A stretch of DNA of 8,710 nucleotides from JANYCG01 sp031397915 (GCA_031397915.1 JANNMM010000167.1:1-8710); one strand, 5' to 3'; counted from the first letter of the stretch, positions 1 through 7,329 are shown. Program-made: numbers and translations. Notes: generated by a model from the letters alone, not told the origin.

Positions 1-9
1 GGACAAACC

Positions 10-288
10 ATGCCCATCGGAAGCAATTTTGACGATTTTTTAAAGGAAGAAGGCCTCTACGAAGTGGCGACCGCCTCGGCTATGAAAAAAGTCCTGGCCC
101 TGCAAATTGAAGAAGCCATGAAAGCCCAGCAACTCACCAAAACCGCCATGGCCAAACGCATGCATACGAGCCGTGCGGCGCTGAACCGGCTTTTGGATGA
201 CTCGGATACCAGCTTGACGCTGACGACGCTTGCCAGCGCGGCAGCGGCGTTGGGGCGCGGGGTGAGGATTGAGCTGGTGGGCAGTTAA
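10..288 (+). CDS. HigA/XRE-type helix-turn-helix protein, putative antitoxin
   Basis: A 92-residue protein with a lambda-repressor-like HTH. After an acidic N-terminus (FDDFLKEEGLYEVA, residues 7-20), residues about 28-62 contain QLTKTAMAKRMHTSRAALNR, where TKTAMAKRM and SRAALNRLL would be the two helices of the DNA-binding unit. A hydrophobic tail (LGRGVRIELV) ends the protein. This layout matches small HTH proteins often annotated as XRE- or Fis-like regulators and commonly found as the antitoxin directly after a RelE/ParE or Gp49-like toxin gene. Only nine bases lie upstream of the ATG in this window, so any toxin partner is out of sight. GGAC at positions 1-4 is a weak ribosome-binding site. 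The antitoxin role is an inference from family context; DNA binding is fairly secure. It could equally be a solitary regulator. Confidence 0.85.
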   Translation: MPIGSNFDDFLKEEGLYEVATASAMKKVLALQIEEAMKAQQLTKTAMAKRMHTSRAALNRLLDDSDTSLTLTTLASAAAALGRGVRIELVGS

Positions 289-304
289 TTGGCTGGCCAA
301 CTGC
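281..304 (+). other. Small inverted repeat over the HTH gene stop codon
   Basis: GCAGTT (281-286) and AACTGC (299-304) are exact inverted copies 12 bases apart, with a further TTGG/CCAA pair inside (289-292, 297-300). The structure covers the TAA stop. No T-run follows directly, so it is a poor intrinsic terminator. The rest of the 87-base gap up to the next gene shows only a T-run at 371-377. Confidence 0.3.
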
Positions 305-375
305 CGCTACCGGAGTTAAATTATTACGATCACCGCAAAAACCGAGGTGGATTCCGCCGTTGCGTTCGAATTTTT

Positions 376-654
376 TTAAACAGCACGAATCCTGTACTTT
401 TTACCGACTTTAAAGGCCCAAACGGTCGAACTTTCAAAAGAATACCCAGGATTTCCTGAAGATGCCGAGAGTAACCTTTCGTCGTCAACGAACAATTCAA
501 GAGTCATGGTTGCACCTTTTTGAACCGATGCAGGCACAAATACACCGCGAACAGATATACGAGCTGAAACATCCTGCGTAACAGTAGCAAGGAATTCGTC
601 TACGCTGCTTATTCCAGCATTGTCGATCAGTGTGTCGCCGAGTTTGTAGGTCAT
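376..654 (-). CDS. Small orphan protein of unknown function
   Basis: A 92-residue protein that I do not recognise. It has no signal peptide, no membrane segment and no cysteine. The second half (VSARISVRGVFVPASVQ, ATMTLELFVDD, FKVGKKYRIRAV) alternates hydrophobic and polar residues in a way that suggests a small beta-sandwich or barrel; this is inference. The gene is visibly richer in A+T than groL and the transport genes, which fits acquired DNA. It converges on the HTH gene and runs in the same direction as groESL, but a strong hairpin and a separate promoter with a perfect TTGACA at 699-704 lie between, so it is probably its own transcription unit. No Shine-Dalgarno sequence is visible before the ATG at 654. 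The promoter makes it more likely to be a real gene, but a chance reading frame cannot be excluded. Confidence 0.6.
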   Translation of the reverse strand: MTYKLGDTLIDNAGISSVDEFLATVTQDVSARISVRGVFVPASVQKGATMTLELFVDDERLLSASSGNPGYSFESSTVWAFKVGKKYRIRAV

Positions 655-675
655 AGGAAGTTGGGGATTAAAAAA

Positions 676-704
676 ATTAATTCTCCCCCCCGCTGTCTTG
701 TCAA
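676..704 (-). promoter_or_regulatory. Sigma70-like promoter for the orphan gene
   Basis: On the minus strand a perfect -35 hexamer TTGACA (plus coordinates 699-704) is followed after exactly 17 bases by ATTAAT (676-681), a 4/6 match to TATAAT. Transcription would start near 669, leaving a leader of about 15 bases before the ATG at 654. The spacer contains seven consecutive G. The promoter begins five bases past the terminator hairpin, so the two form a compact insulation-plus-start module. Confidence 0.5.
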
Positions 705-708
705 GAAG

Positions 709-740
709 AAAACCCGCAGTGCTCGCGCCCTGCGGGTTTT
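709..740. terminator. Bidirectional intrinsic terminator downstream of groL
   Basis: AAAACCCGCA (709-718) and TGCGGGTTTT (731-740) are perfect 10-base inverted copies around a 12-base loop. Each arm ends in a run of A or T, and more T follows on both strands (GGTTTT after the plus arm, CTTCTT after the minus arm), so it should stop transcription both ways. The obvious client is the groESL transcript, whose groL stop codon is about 150 bases away. Its other side shields groL from plus-strand transcription coming from the HTH gene. Confidence 0.8.
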
Positions 741-780
741 GGTTTTCGGCTGTTCCTCAACTTGAGTCGAGGAGAGCGGA

Positions 781-891
781 TTTTTTCGCGCAACGCGTCG
801 CTGGCAAGGCGCTGCAACGCTGACAGTGCTTTAGCACGGCAAGGCGCGGCAAGGCGCGGCAACGCCGCCAGCGGCGCGTTTCGCGGAAAAA
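781..891. repeat. Large imperfect inverted repeat in the groL 3' region
   Basis: Positions 781-805 and 867-891 are inverted copies matching at 22 of 25 positions, separated by 61 bases. The right arm touches the groL stop codon (892-894). The interior holds three exact copies of GGCAAGGCGC (803-812, 838-847, 848-857), the last two in tandem, and a small GTGCT/AGCAC hairpin (826-837) near the centre. The outer ends are a T-run and an A-run, the wrong polarity for a Rho-independent terminator on either strand. The form suggests a dispersed intergenic element or an mRNA 3'-end stabiliser; which of these is unknown. Confidence 0.6.
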
Positions 892-2550
<1,659 letters not shown>

Positions 2551-2598
2551 TTAGGACTCCAGATTCAGTTGATTAATTGAGGTGAAAGTGCGGAAGGA

Positions 2599-2889
2599 TT
2601 ACTTCTCGACCACAGCGAACAGGTCGTCTTCTTTCATGACCAAGAGCTCGTCGCCGTCAACTTTGACGGTTTGGCCGCTGTATTTGCCGAACAAAACGCG
2701 GTCGCCGACCTTCACGTTCATGGGCAGCAGGTCGCCCTTCTCGGTCTTCTTGCCAGGGCCCACGGCCAGCACTTCGCCTTGATCGGGCTTTTCAGCGGCC
2801 GAATCAGGAATGACGATGCCAGAGGCGGTTTTGGTTTCGTTTTCGACGCGTTTGACGATCACGCGGTCTGCGAGGGGGCGAAGTTTCAT
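2599..2889 (-). CDS. groES: Co-chaperonin GroES (Hsp10)
   Basis: A 96-residue GroES of normal length. Seven copies form the dome that caps the GroEL ring and closes the folding chamber. The start MKLRPLADRVIVKR is typical of the family. The mobile loop that docks on GroEL lies at about 16-33 and contains the hydrophobic contact IVI (25-27) in GIVIPD. GEVLAVGPG (38-46) and GDRVLFGKYSG (62-72) are conserved beta-barrel segments. The frame stays open 11 codons further upstream to 2922, but the ATG at 2889 is chosen because the family starts there and AGGAG (2895-2899) sits five bases before it. It is the first gene of groESL and groL follows after 48 bases. Confidence 0.98.
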   Translation of the reverse strand: MKLRPLADRVIVKRVENETKTASGIVIPDSAAEKPDQGEVLAVGPGKKTEKGDLLPMNVKVGDRVLFGKYSGQTVKVDGDELLVMKEDDLFAVVEK

Positions 2890-2926
2890 GGGTTCTCCTG
2901 AAATTGAAACGGGGTTGAACAAACAA

Positions 2927-2951
2927 AGGCGCGAAGCGAAAGCTCGCGCCT
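2927..2951 (-). promoter_or_regulatory. Stable hairpin in the groES mRNA leader
   Basis: AGGCGCGA (2927-2934) and TCGCGCCT (2944-2951) are perfect inverted copies around nine bases, and an inner GC pair shortens the loop further. In the minus-strand RNA this gives a strong stem beginning about 38 bases before the groES ATG. It does not cover the ribosome-binding site at 2895-2899, so it is not a classic ROSE-type thermosensor. Leader stabilisation or RNase protection is possible. Confidence 0.55.
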
Positions 2952-2972
2952 GTTAAATTGAGAAGGGTGCTG

Positions 2973-2999
2973 TTAGCACTCAACTTCTACGAGTGCTAA
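2973..2999. promoter_or_regulatory. CIRCE operator (HrcA binding site)
   Basis: TTAGCACTC (2973-2981) and GAGTGCTAA (2991-2999) are perfect inverted arms separated by nine bases (2982-2990), exactly the CIRCE consensus. The heat-shock repressor HrcA binds this element and represses groESL (and often dnaKJ) until heat or misfolded protein titrates GroEL. It overlaps the expected transcription start, so bound HrcA would block initiation. Confidence 0.97.
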
Positions 3000-3027
3000 T
3001 GATAAGGCCTTTTTGGTGGCTTTCAAG
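2999..3027 (-). promoter_or_regulatory. groESL promoter, combined sigma70 and sigma32 features
   Basis: On the minus strand CTTGAAA (3021-3027) matches the sigma32 (RpoH) -35 consensus exactly and includes TTGAAA, a 5/6 match to the sigma70 -35 box. Sixteen bases after it, TATCAT (2999-3004) is a 5/6 match to TATAAT and touches the CIRCE arm. The sigma32 -10 region (CCTTATCAT) matches CCCCATNT only partly. The start would fall near 2992, inside CIRCE. Dual control by HrcA and RpoH is known for groESL in several beta-proteobacteria; RpoH use here is inference from the -35 match. Confidence 0.7.
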
Positions 3028-3109
3028 GGGAAACGCTAATTTGTAACAACTGCCGTGGGCTGTCGATTGGCGCGTGTGTCAACTTGGCCTGGAATCATGG
3101 CGCCACCAT

Positions 3110-3130
3110 TTGCTATTATTAATATAGCAA
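3110..3130. repeat. Short AT-rich palindrome, copy 1
   Basis: TTGCTAT (3110-3116) and ATAGCAA (3124-3130) are perfect inverted arms around seven A/T bases. A close relative lies at 7313-7329. I recall similar GCTAT...ATAGC palindromes scattered between genes in Comamonadaceae genomes. The rest of 3028-3247 holds no gene I can support. Confidence 0.6.
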
Positions 3131-3173
3131 TAAATGGCCATTCCACGCGACTTTTAGCTCTGAAAATGCATGA

Positions 3174-3193
3174 AAACGCTGCTGCGAGCGTTT
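3174..3193 (-). terminator. Candidate terminator after the lipoprotein gene
   Basis: AAACGCT (3174-3180) and AGCGTTT (3187-3193) form a perfect seven-base stem with a six-base loop, 55-74 bases beyond the lipoprotein stop codon. On the minus strand the stem runs into TTTTCATGCATTTT, a moderate U-rich tract. It would end the MCE cluster transcript before the groESL promoter. Confidence 0.5.
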
Positions 3194-3247
3194 CAAAGAC
3201 CCAATAATACCCAATATAGGTATGATTGGTGCCAAAAACAGCGCCGT

Positions 3248-3904
3248 TCAGGGTTTTCCGCGTTCGCTGCCCGCCACCAGGTCAATCCGTCGCTGGATGC
3301 GGGCTTTGCCCTCCGCATCGCCCGCCGATTCGGCCAGCTTGAGTTGCACGCCCAGCCAGGCCAGCAGCGGCCGGCGCCAGCCTTGTTCGGAGGCAGTATT
3401 CACGGCAACGGCCACACCTGCAGGCGGCAACTGGCCTTGGGTGAACAACACGCCGGCGGCGATCAGGCGCGCCAGCGGGTCGGCCATGGCGGTCAATGTA
3501 GCGACGCGTGCGCCGTCGTCGCGCGACGTGAAAATCGGCCGATGCACCTCTGGCAGCAGGGCAATTTGCGCGGCGTCCAATGGCGTGCCGCCCAGGTAAG
3601 CCGCGTAGGCGCGTTCAGGGGCCGCCAGGTCGGGCGCATTCACTTGCGCGGCGGCGCAGCTGTCCATGTCCAGACTTGCCACTTTGAGCGCACAACGCAC
3701 CAGTTCGACCCGTCCCACCAGGTCCGGGCGGCCGGTGGCGGCTACCTGCTGGCGCGTGCGCGCGAATTCAAAATCAGCCACCCGGCTGTCGCCCGCCAAG
3801 TAGGCAGCCGTGAAACTTTTTGACGCGCCCAGCGAGCTGACCTGCCAGTCGGGCGCCGGCGGTGTGTTCCCGCAGGCGGCCAGCAGCGCAACCCCAAGAG
3901 ACAT
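3248..3904 (-). CDS. Uncharacterised lipoprotein linked to the MCE transporter
   Basis: Read from the ATG at 3904 the product is 218 residues with a lipobox: GVALLAAC, then Gly-Asn, cysteine at residue 11. Lipidation would anchor it in a membrane facing the periplasm; +2 Gly favours the outer membrane. The mature part is mostly alanine/leucine-rich helical sequence, including a repeat-like stretch AVNTASEQGWRRPLLAWLGVQLKLAES near the C-terminus and two further cysteines that could pair. It does not look like the PqiC/ABC-auxiliary lipoprotein fold commonly found after MCE genes, and I cannot name it; similar hypothetical lipoproteins occur in Burkholderiales as I recall. The start is uncertain. 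ATG 3904 gives a signal peptide with no positive charge; GTG 3952 adds two arginines and would make a better lipoprotein signal; ATG 4045 overlaps the stop of the MCE gene but gives an overly long leader. The upstream codons come from an inserted repeat (3905-4036). Confidence 0.75.
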   Translation of the reverse strand: MSLGVALLAACGNTPPAPDWQVSSLGASKSFTAAYLAGDSRVADFEFARTRQQVAATGRPDLVGRVELVRCALKVASLDMDSCAAAQVNAPDLAAPERAYAAYLGGTPLDAAQIALLPEVHRPIFTSRDDGARVATLTAMADPLARLIAAGVLFTQGQLPPAGVAVAVNTASEQGWRRPLLAWLGVQLKLAESAGDAEGKARIQRRIDLVAGSERGKP

Positions 3905-4036
3905 CAACCCAACCCGAAGCGACGCGAAGCGAGGAAACGTGGAGGCAAGCACTGCAATTTTCCGAAGGGCCGCCACAAGGAAAATTAGCCCCCCCGGGGG
4001 GCAGCGACCCGCGAAGCGGCGGAGCGTGGGGGCCAT
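3905..4036. repeat. Intergenic palindromic repeat between the MCE and lipoprotein genes
   Basis: This 130-base stretch is unlike coding DNA: a C-run facing a G-run (3988-4002), CCGC/GCGG around GAA (4009-4019), a GGGGGCC copy (4028-4033) that can pair with the C-run, and a duplicated CGAAGCGA motif near 3915-3931. I recall very similar blocks between genes in Acidovorax, Rhodoferax and relatives, so it is probably a dispersed repeat. Both strands can fold strongly. It stays open in the lipoprotein frame, which makes the start of that gene ambiguous. Confidence 0.6.
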
Positions 4037-4041
4037 ATTTT

Positions 4042-5097
4042 TCATGGCAGTTTGATCAGTGTCTCGCGCGCAAACGGCCACTTGCGGTTGATCTCATCGA
4101 CCAGGCTGTTGATCTTGCGCAGGGAGGCGTCAACCTCGGTGCGCAACAAGCCTAAATCGGTGGTGGCGCCGCGCACGTTGGCAACCGCACCACGCGCTTC
4201 ACTGGCCACGCCCTGCGCCTGCACCGCAACGCCTTTGTATTCGATGGTGGCGGCTTGCGCTTCGACCAGAACCGCGTCCACTTTTTTGAGCGTGCCGCGG
4301 GCTTCCAGCAGCAGCGCGTTGAGTTGCTGGATGCTGGCCTGCGTGTCGTTGAGCACGCCCTTCTCGCCAAACACGCGCTGGTCGGCCTTGGCCAGCAGGG
4401 CGTTGGTCTGGTCCAGCGCGGCGACCACGCGCTGGGCATTGGCGTCGCCGCCGAGCAAGGTGCCCAACACGCCGTATTTGCCGGCCATGCTGTTGCCCAG
4501 GTTGCCGGTGATGCTCTGCAGGTTGTTGAAGCTGCCGTTGAGGCTGGAGTCTGCCGCGGTGATGCGTTCGACGTTTTCCAGCAATTGGCGGGCGGTGGCC
4601 ATCAGGCGCGGAATCTCGCTGCTGGAGTCGCCGCGCAGCACGGTGCGCTCGGCACCGGGCGGCAGGGGCGGGTCACTCAGAACGCCGCTGAAGGCGCGGA
4701 TCTTGGTATCGCCCACCACGCCTTTTTCCATCGTGAAAATGCTCGAGATGCGCAACCATTTGGCGTCTTTCGAAGGCACGTCGATGATGATGCGCACCTT
4801 GCCGTTGGCGTCGAGGTCGATGCGGCTGACGCGGCCCACGGGAAAGCCCGAAAACGTCAGGTCCATGCCGACCAGAATGCCTTCGGAGTCGTCGGAGAGC
4901 AACACCAGGGTCTGGGTTTTTTCAAAGACGCCGCGCGCCACCATCACATAGGCAACGAAGGCCACGATCAGTGCCGAAACAAAGGCCAGCAGCAAGACGG
5001 CCTTGAGTTCCAGGTGGGCAATCGGGGCAGGCGCTGCTGCGGCAGATGCAGGCACGGGCGCGGGAGGCGGCGCAGGGGCGGGATCGTCAACGTTCAT
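4042..5097 (-). CDS. MlaD/MCE-domain ABC transporter substrate-binding protein
   Basis: A 351-residue MCE-family protein. Order of parts: a proline/alanine-rich cytoplasmic tail (1-26), one membrane helix (about 32-54, KAVLLLAFVSALIVAFVAYVMV), the MCE domain (about 60-155) with the typical GMDLTFSGFPVGRVSRIDLD strand region (77-96), and a long helical C-terminal part (about 160-345) likely to form a coiled-coil tunnel or spacer. MCE proteins are anchored in the inner membrane, form hexameric rings and pass phospholipids or other hydrophobic molecules between the ABC permease and the outer membrane. It lies 50 bases after the permease gene and ends where the lipoprotein frame begins, so one transcription unit is likely. 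No clear Shine-Dalgarno precedes the ATG at 5097; a CATAAT (5106-5111) sits eight bases upstream, probably by chance inside the operon. The C-terminal part is longer than in E. coli MlaD, more like other Burkholderiales MCE proteins. The cargo is unknown. Confidence 0.92.
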   Translation of the reverse strand: MNVDDPAPAPPPAPVPASAAAAPAPIAHLELKAVLLLAFVSALIVAFVAYVMVARGVFEKTQTLVLLSDDSEGILVGMDLTFSGFPVGRVSRIDLDANGKVRIIIDVPSKDAKWLRISSIFTMEKGVVGDTKIRAFSGVLSDPPLPPGAERTVLRGDSSSEIPRLMATARQLLENVERITAADSSLNGSFNNLQSITGNLGNSMAGKYGVLGTLLGGDANAQRVVAALDQTNALLAKADQRVFGEKGVLNDTQASIQQLNALLLEARGTLKKVDAVLVEAQAATIEYKGVAVQAQGVASEARGAVANVRGATTDLGLLRTEVDASLRKINSLVDEINRKWPFARETLIKLP

Positions 5098-5124
5098 CGG
5101 GTCTGATTATGCGGGGCAGGTGCT

Positions 5125-5144
5125 GGCAGTGGCAGGCAGTGGCA
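5125..5144. repeat. Perfect 10-bp tandem duplication in the permease-MCE gap
   Basis: GGCAGTGGCA occurs twice head to tail (5125-5134, 5135-5144) just past the permease stop codon. It looks like a recent slippage duplication. It may change the spacing between the two genes; no other role is visible. Confidence 0.6.
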
Positions 5145-5147
5145 GGT

Positions 5148-5963
5148 TCACAGGAACCGCACCGCCAAAGAGAGTCCTTCGATCACGAACAGCGTGATCA
5201 GGAGCCGCGCTGTGCCTGGCTGCAGGCGCGAGGTGGCGTCTGCACCCAAAGTTACGGCGTTGAGGCTGGCGGCAATCGGAATCACCGCAACCGCCAGGCT
5301 GTAAAACACCACCTTGATGACAAAACTCAAACCGGCCACCCCGTCAAAGGCCTGGCTCACGGTGCGTTCAAACTCCGGAATGCCCCAGCGTGAAAAACCG
5401 TACACGCTCAGGTAGGCCAGCAAGAGCGTGATGAAGCCGCTGACCACCACCATCGTCAACACCGAAAAACCGTAGGCGATAACGCGCGGCACCAGCTCGT
5501 CGCGGATGCGGTCGGTCTCTGCGCCGCCGAGCACGTCGAGGTCGCGCGGAATGTAGATGCCGCTGGCGCCGCTGCGGGTGGAGAGTGCGTTGCGCGTCGC
5601 CACATACAGGGCGGCGAATAGCGGAATCACCTCCAGTACCAGCACCTTGACCACCAGGTCGAGCGCGAATTTGGCCAGCCCGTAGTTCAGCGCCGTGACC
5701 AGCACCACGCGGATCAGCACCCAGCTCACCAGGGCGGCCAGCACCGTGAACCACGGCAGAATGCGCCAGCTGGTGAGGTAGACGTGGCGGGCGATGGTGT
5801 CGCGGTTGGCGGCGTCGTAGGTGACGGGCGAGACCATCATCACGATGGCCATGGCGCCAAACATGAAGACGCGTTGCCAGTCGGCCAGCCAGGTCTTGAC
5901 CAGTGCGACAACCTGCCTGGAAGAGAGCGTGTAGGTGGGGATGACCGAGGTGTCCGATGCCAT
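5148..5963 (-). CDS. MlaE-like ABC transporter permease
   Basis: A 271-residue integral membrane protein, about the usual length for MlaE-family permeases. An N-terminal amphipathic segment (VVALVKTWLADWQRVFMFG, 18-36) resembles the interface helix of MlaE, followed by hydrophobic segments at about 70-95, 105-126, 162-188, 212-234 and 252-268. VKVLVLEVIPLFAALYVATRNA (105-126) and ELVPRVIAYGFSVLTMVVV (156-174) correspond to the conserved MlaE core, though the glycine-rich wording of canonical MlaE is diverged. It would be the inner-membrane partner of the MCE protein encoded next. No ATP-binding subunit gene lies beside it. The frame is open to 6161, but ATG 5963 is chosen because the extra residues look unlike MlaE and would overlap the divergent exporter gene. 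There is no ribosome-binding site before 5963; a TATCAT box lies six bases upstream. Confidence 0.88.
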   Translation of the reverse strand: MASDTSVIPTYTLSSRQVVALVKTWLADWQRVFMFGAMAIVMMVSPVTYDAANRDTIARHVYLTSWRILPWFTVLAALVSWVLIRVVLVTALNYGLAKFALDLVVKVLVLEVIPLFAALYVATRNALSTRSGASGIYIPRDLDVLGGAETDRIRDELVPRVIAYGFSVLTMVVVSGFITLLLAYLSVYGFSRWGIPEFERTVSQAFDGVAGLSFVIKVVFYSLAVAVIPIAASLNAVTLGADATSRLQPGTARLLITLFVIEGLSLAVRFL

Positions 5964-5969
5964 GCGCGC

Positions 5970-5975
5970 ATGATA
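5970..5975 (-). promoter_or_regulatory. Possible leaderless -10 box of the permease gene
   Basis: TATCAT (TANNNT type, 5/6 match to TATAAT) lies on the minus strand with exactly six bases between it and the ATG at 5963. Transcription would then begin at or within a base or two of the start codon. No Shine-Dalgarno is present. The -35 region is poor (TTGGGG at 18 bases). Confidence 0.35.
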
Positions 5976-6063
5976 CCCAGCACCCAGGCGGTTCCCCAAG
6001 TGCAGGGACTTGCAACAAAGTGCTGCGCCGCGATCTGCCATTGCTGGCATCATCGCAGCTTCG

Positions 6064-7293
6064 ATGAACCCCAACGCCCATGAACTCTGGCGCGCGCCGC
6101 GCTGGACATTTGCCCTGCTGCTGGCCTTTCTGGGCACCCTGGGTCCCTTCGCGGTAGACACTTACCTTCCTGCGTTCTCAGGCATAGAGGCCGGGCTGGG
6201 AGCGACCAAAGTCCAGTTGCAGCAGACCATCTCCGCTTACCTTTTTGGGTTTGGCGTGATGTGCCTGTTTCATGGCGCGATATCGGACAGCGTGGGCCGC
6301 CGCCCGATGGTGCTGTGGGGCCTGGCCCTCTTTACGCTCGCCACGGCGGGCTGCGCGCTGTCGCAAAACATCGCCCAGCTGATTTTTTTCCGCACGGTGC
6401 AGGGCCTCTCGACCGGCGCCTGCATCGTCATCGCGCGCGCCATTCCGCGTGACATGTACCCCGCGCAGGACGCCCAGCAGGTGATGAGCCTGGTGACGAT
6501 CTACTTCGGTATCGCCGCGGCTTTCGCGCCGCTGATCGGCGGCTGGCTGTTTGTGTGGTTGGGCTGGCGCAGCATCTTCTGGTTTTTGGTGGTGTTGACG
6601 TCGGTGATGTGGGTGGCCAATTACCGCCTGCTGCCCGAAACCCTGCACCCGTCTTTGCGCCAGCCGTTCCATGCGGGCAGCCTGTTGCGCGGCTACTTGA
6701 AGCTCGGGCGCGACCCCCGATTTTTGCTGCTGGCGGTGGCGGTGGGTGTGCCGATCAACGGCACCTTCATGTATTTGATGTCGGCGCCGGTGTTCCTGGG
6801 CGAACACCTGGGCCTCTTGCCCACGCAGTTTTTCTGGTTCTTTCTGGTCACCATCAGCGGCGTGATGACCGGCGCCTGGACCAGCGGCCGCCTGGCTGGC
6901 CGCATTGCGCCGAAGCGGCAGATCCGCCTGGGTTACCTGATCATGCTCGGCGCATCGGCCATCAATTTGACGGCCAACCTGCTCTTCAAGGCGCATTGGA
7001 GCTGGGCCTTCTGGCCGCTGTGTGTGTACTGCATCGGCTGGGCCATCATGCAGCCGGCCCTCACGCTCCTGGTGCTTGATCTGCACCCCGAGCGGCGCGG
7101 CATGGCCTCGTCGCTGCAGGTGTTCATCGGGTCGATGTCCAACGGCATCACGGCTGGTGTGCTGGCGCCGCTGGTGATGCAGTCGACGCAACAGCTGGCA
7201 ATGATGTCGGTGGCGATTCTGGCGCTGTCGCTGGGCGCCTGGCTGCTGGCACACCGGGCCTGGCCCGAGATCGGGCGGTCGGTGGCGCGGTGA
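6064..7293 (+). CDS. Bcr/CflA-type MFS drug exporter
   Basis: A 409-residue, 12-helix major facilitator protein of the DHA1 (Bcr/CflA) class, which pumps drugs or small metabolites out across the inner membrane using the proton gradient. Seen in sequence: LGPFAVDTYLPAF in helix 1 (26-38), the motif-A loop GAISDSVGRRPMVL (71-84), FFRTVQGLSTGACIVIARAIPRDMY (108-132) with the conserved R-A-I-x-R-D typical of Bcr, and motif C in FAPLIGG (155-161) followed by LGWRSIFWF. The membrane acidic residue D32 and R110 are where proton-coupling residues sit in the family. An in-frame TTG at 6010 would add 18 residues, but ATG 6064 gives the typical N-terminus. No strong ribosome-binding site is visible. 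It is divergent from the permease gene, with 100 bases between them that could carry shared control. Substrate unknown. Confidence 0.93.
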   Translation: MNPNAHELWRAPRWTFALLLAFLGTLGPFAVDTYLPAFSGIEAGLGATKVQLQQTISAYLFGFGVMCLFHGAISDSVGRRPMVLWGLALFTLATAGCALSQNIAQLIFFRTVQGLSTGACIVIARAIPRDMYPAQDAQQVMSLVTIYFGIAAAFAPLIGGWLFVWLGWRSIFWFLVVLTSVMWVANYRLLPETLHPSLRQPFHAGSLLRGYLKLGRDPRFLLLAVAVGVPINGTFMYLMSAPVFLGEHLGLLPTQFFWFFLVTISGVMTGAWTSGRLAGRIAPKRQIRLGYLIMLGASAINLTANLLFKAHWSWAFWPLCVYCIGWAIMQPALTLLVLDLHPERRGMASSLQVFIGSMSNGITAGVLAPLVMQSTQQLAMMSVAILALSLGAWLLAHRAWPEIGRSVAR

Positions 7294-7312
7294 CGCGAAG
7301 TAAAAACCGTTT

Positions 7313-7329
7313 GCTATAAATAATATAGC
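7313..7329. repeat. Short AT-rich palindrome, copy 2
   Basis: GCTATA (7313-7318) and TATAGC (7324-7329) are perfect inverted arms around five A/T bases, 20 bases after the exporter stop codon. It matches the 3110-3130 palindrome in arm sequence and general form. No long T-run follows, so it is unlikely to be a good terminator. Confidence 0.55.

Noticed and set aside
346..377. A small GGTGG/CCGCC hairpin followed by a T-run as a terminator for the HTH gene.
   Set aside because: The stem is five pairs including a G-T wobble with a three-base loop, and the T-run starts about 12 bases away, so support is too weak.
3200..3216. CCCAATA twice at 10-base spacing, as an operator.
   Set aside because: Short AT-rich motif with no gene starting downstream on the plus strand; chance is a sufficient explanation.
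3170..3823. A 217-codon plus-strand frame opposite the lipoprotein gene.
   Set aside because: Low-complexity Arg/Gln/Ala/His sequence with no motif; the minus strand has a lipobox and sits in an operon.
6178..7254. A 358-codon minus-strand frame opposite the MFS gene.
   Set aside because: Composition (Gln/His/Arg-rich) is typical of an antisense shadow of a membrane protein gene, and the MFS motifs are all on the plus strand.
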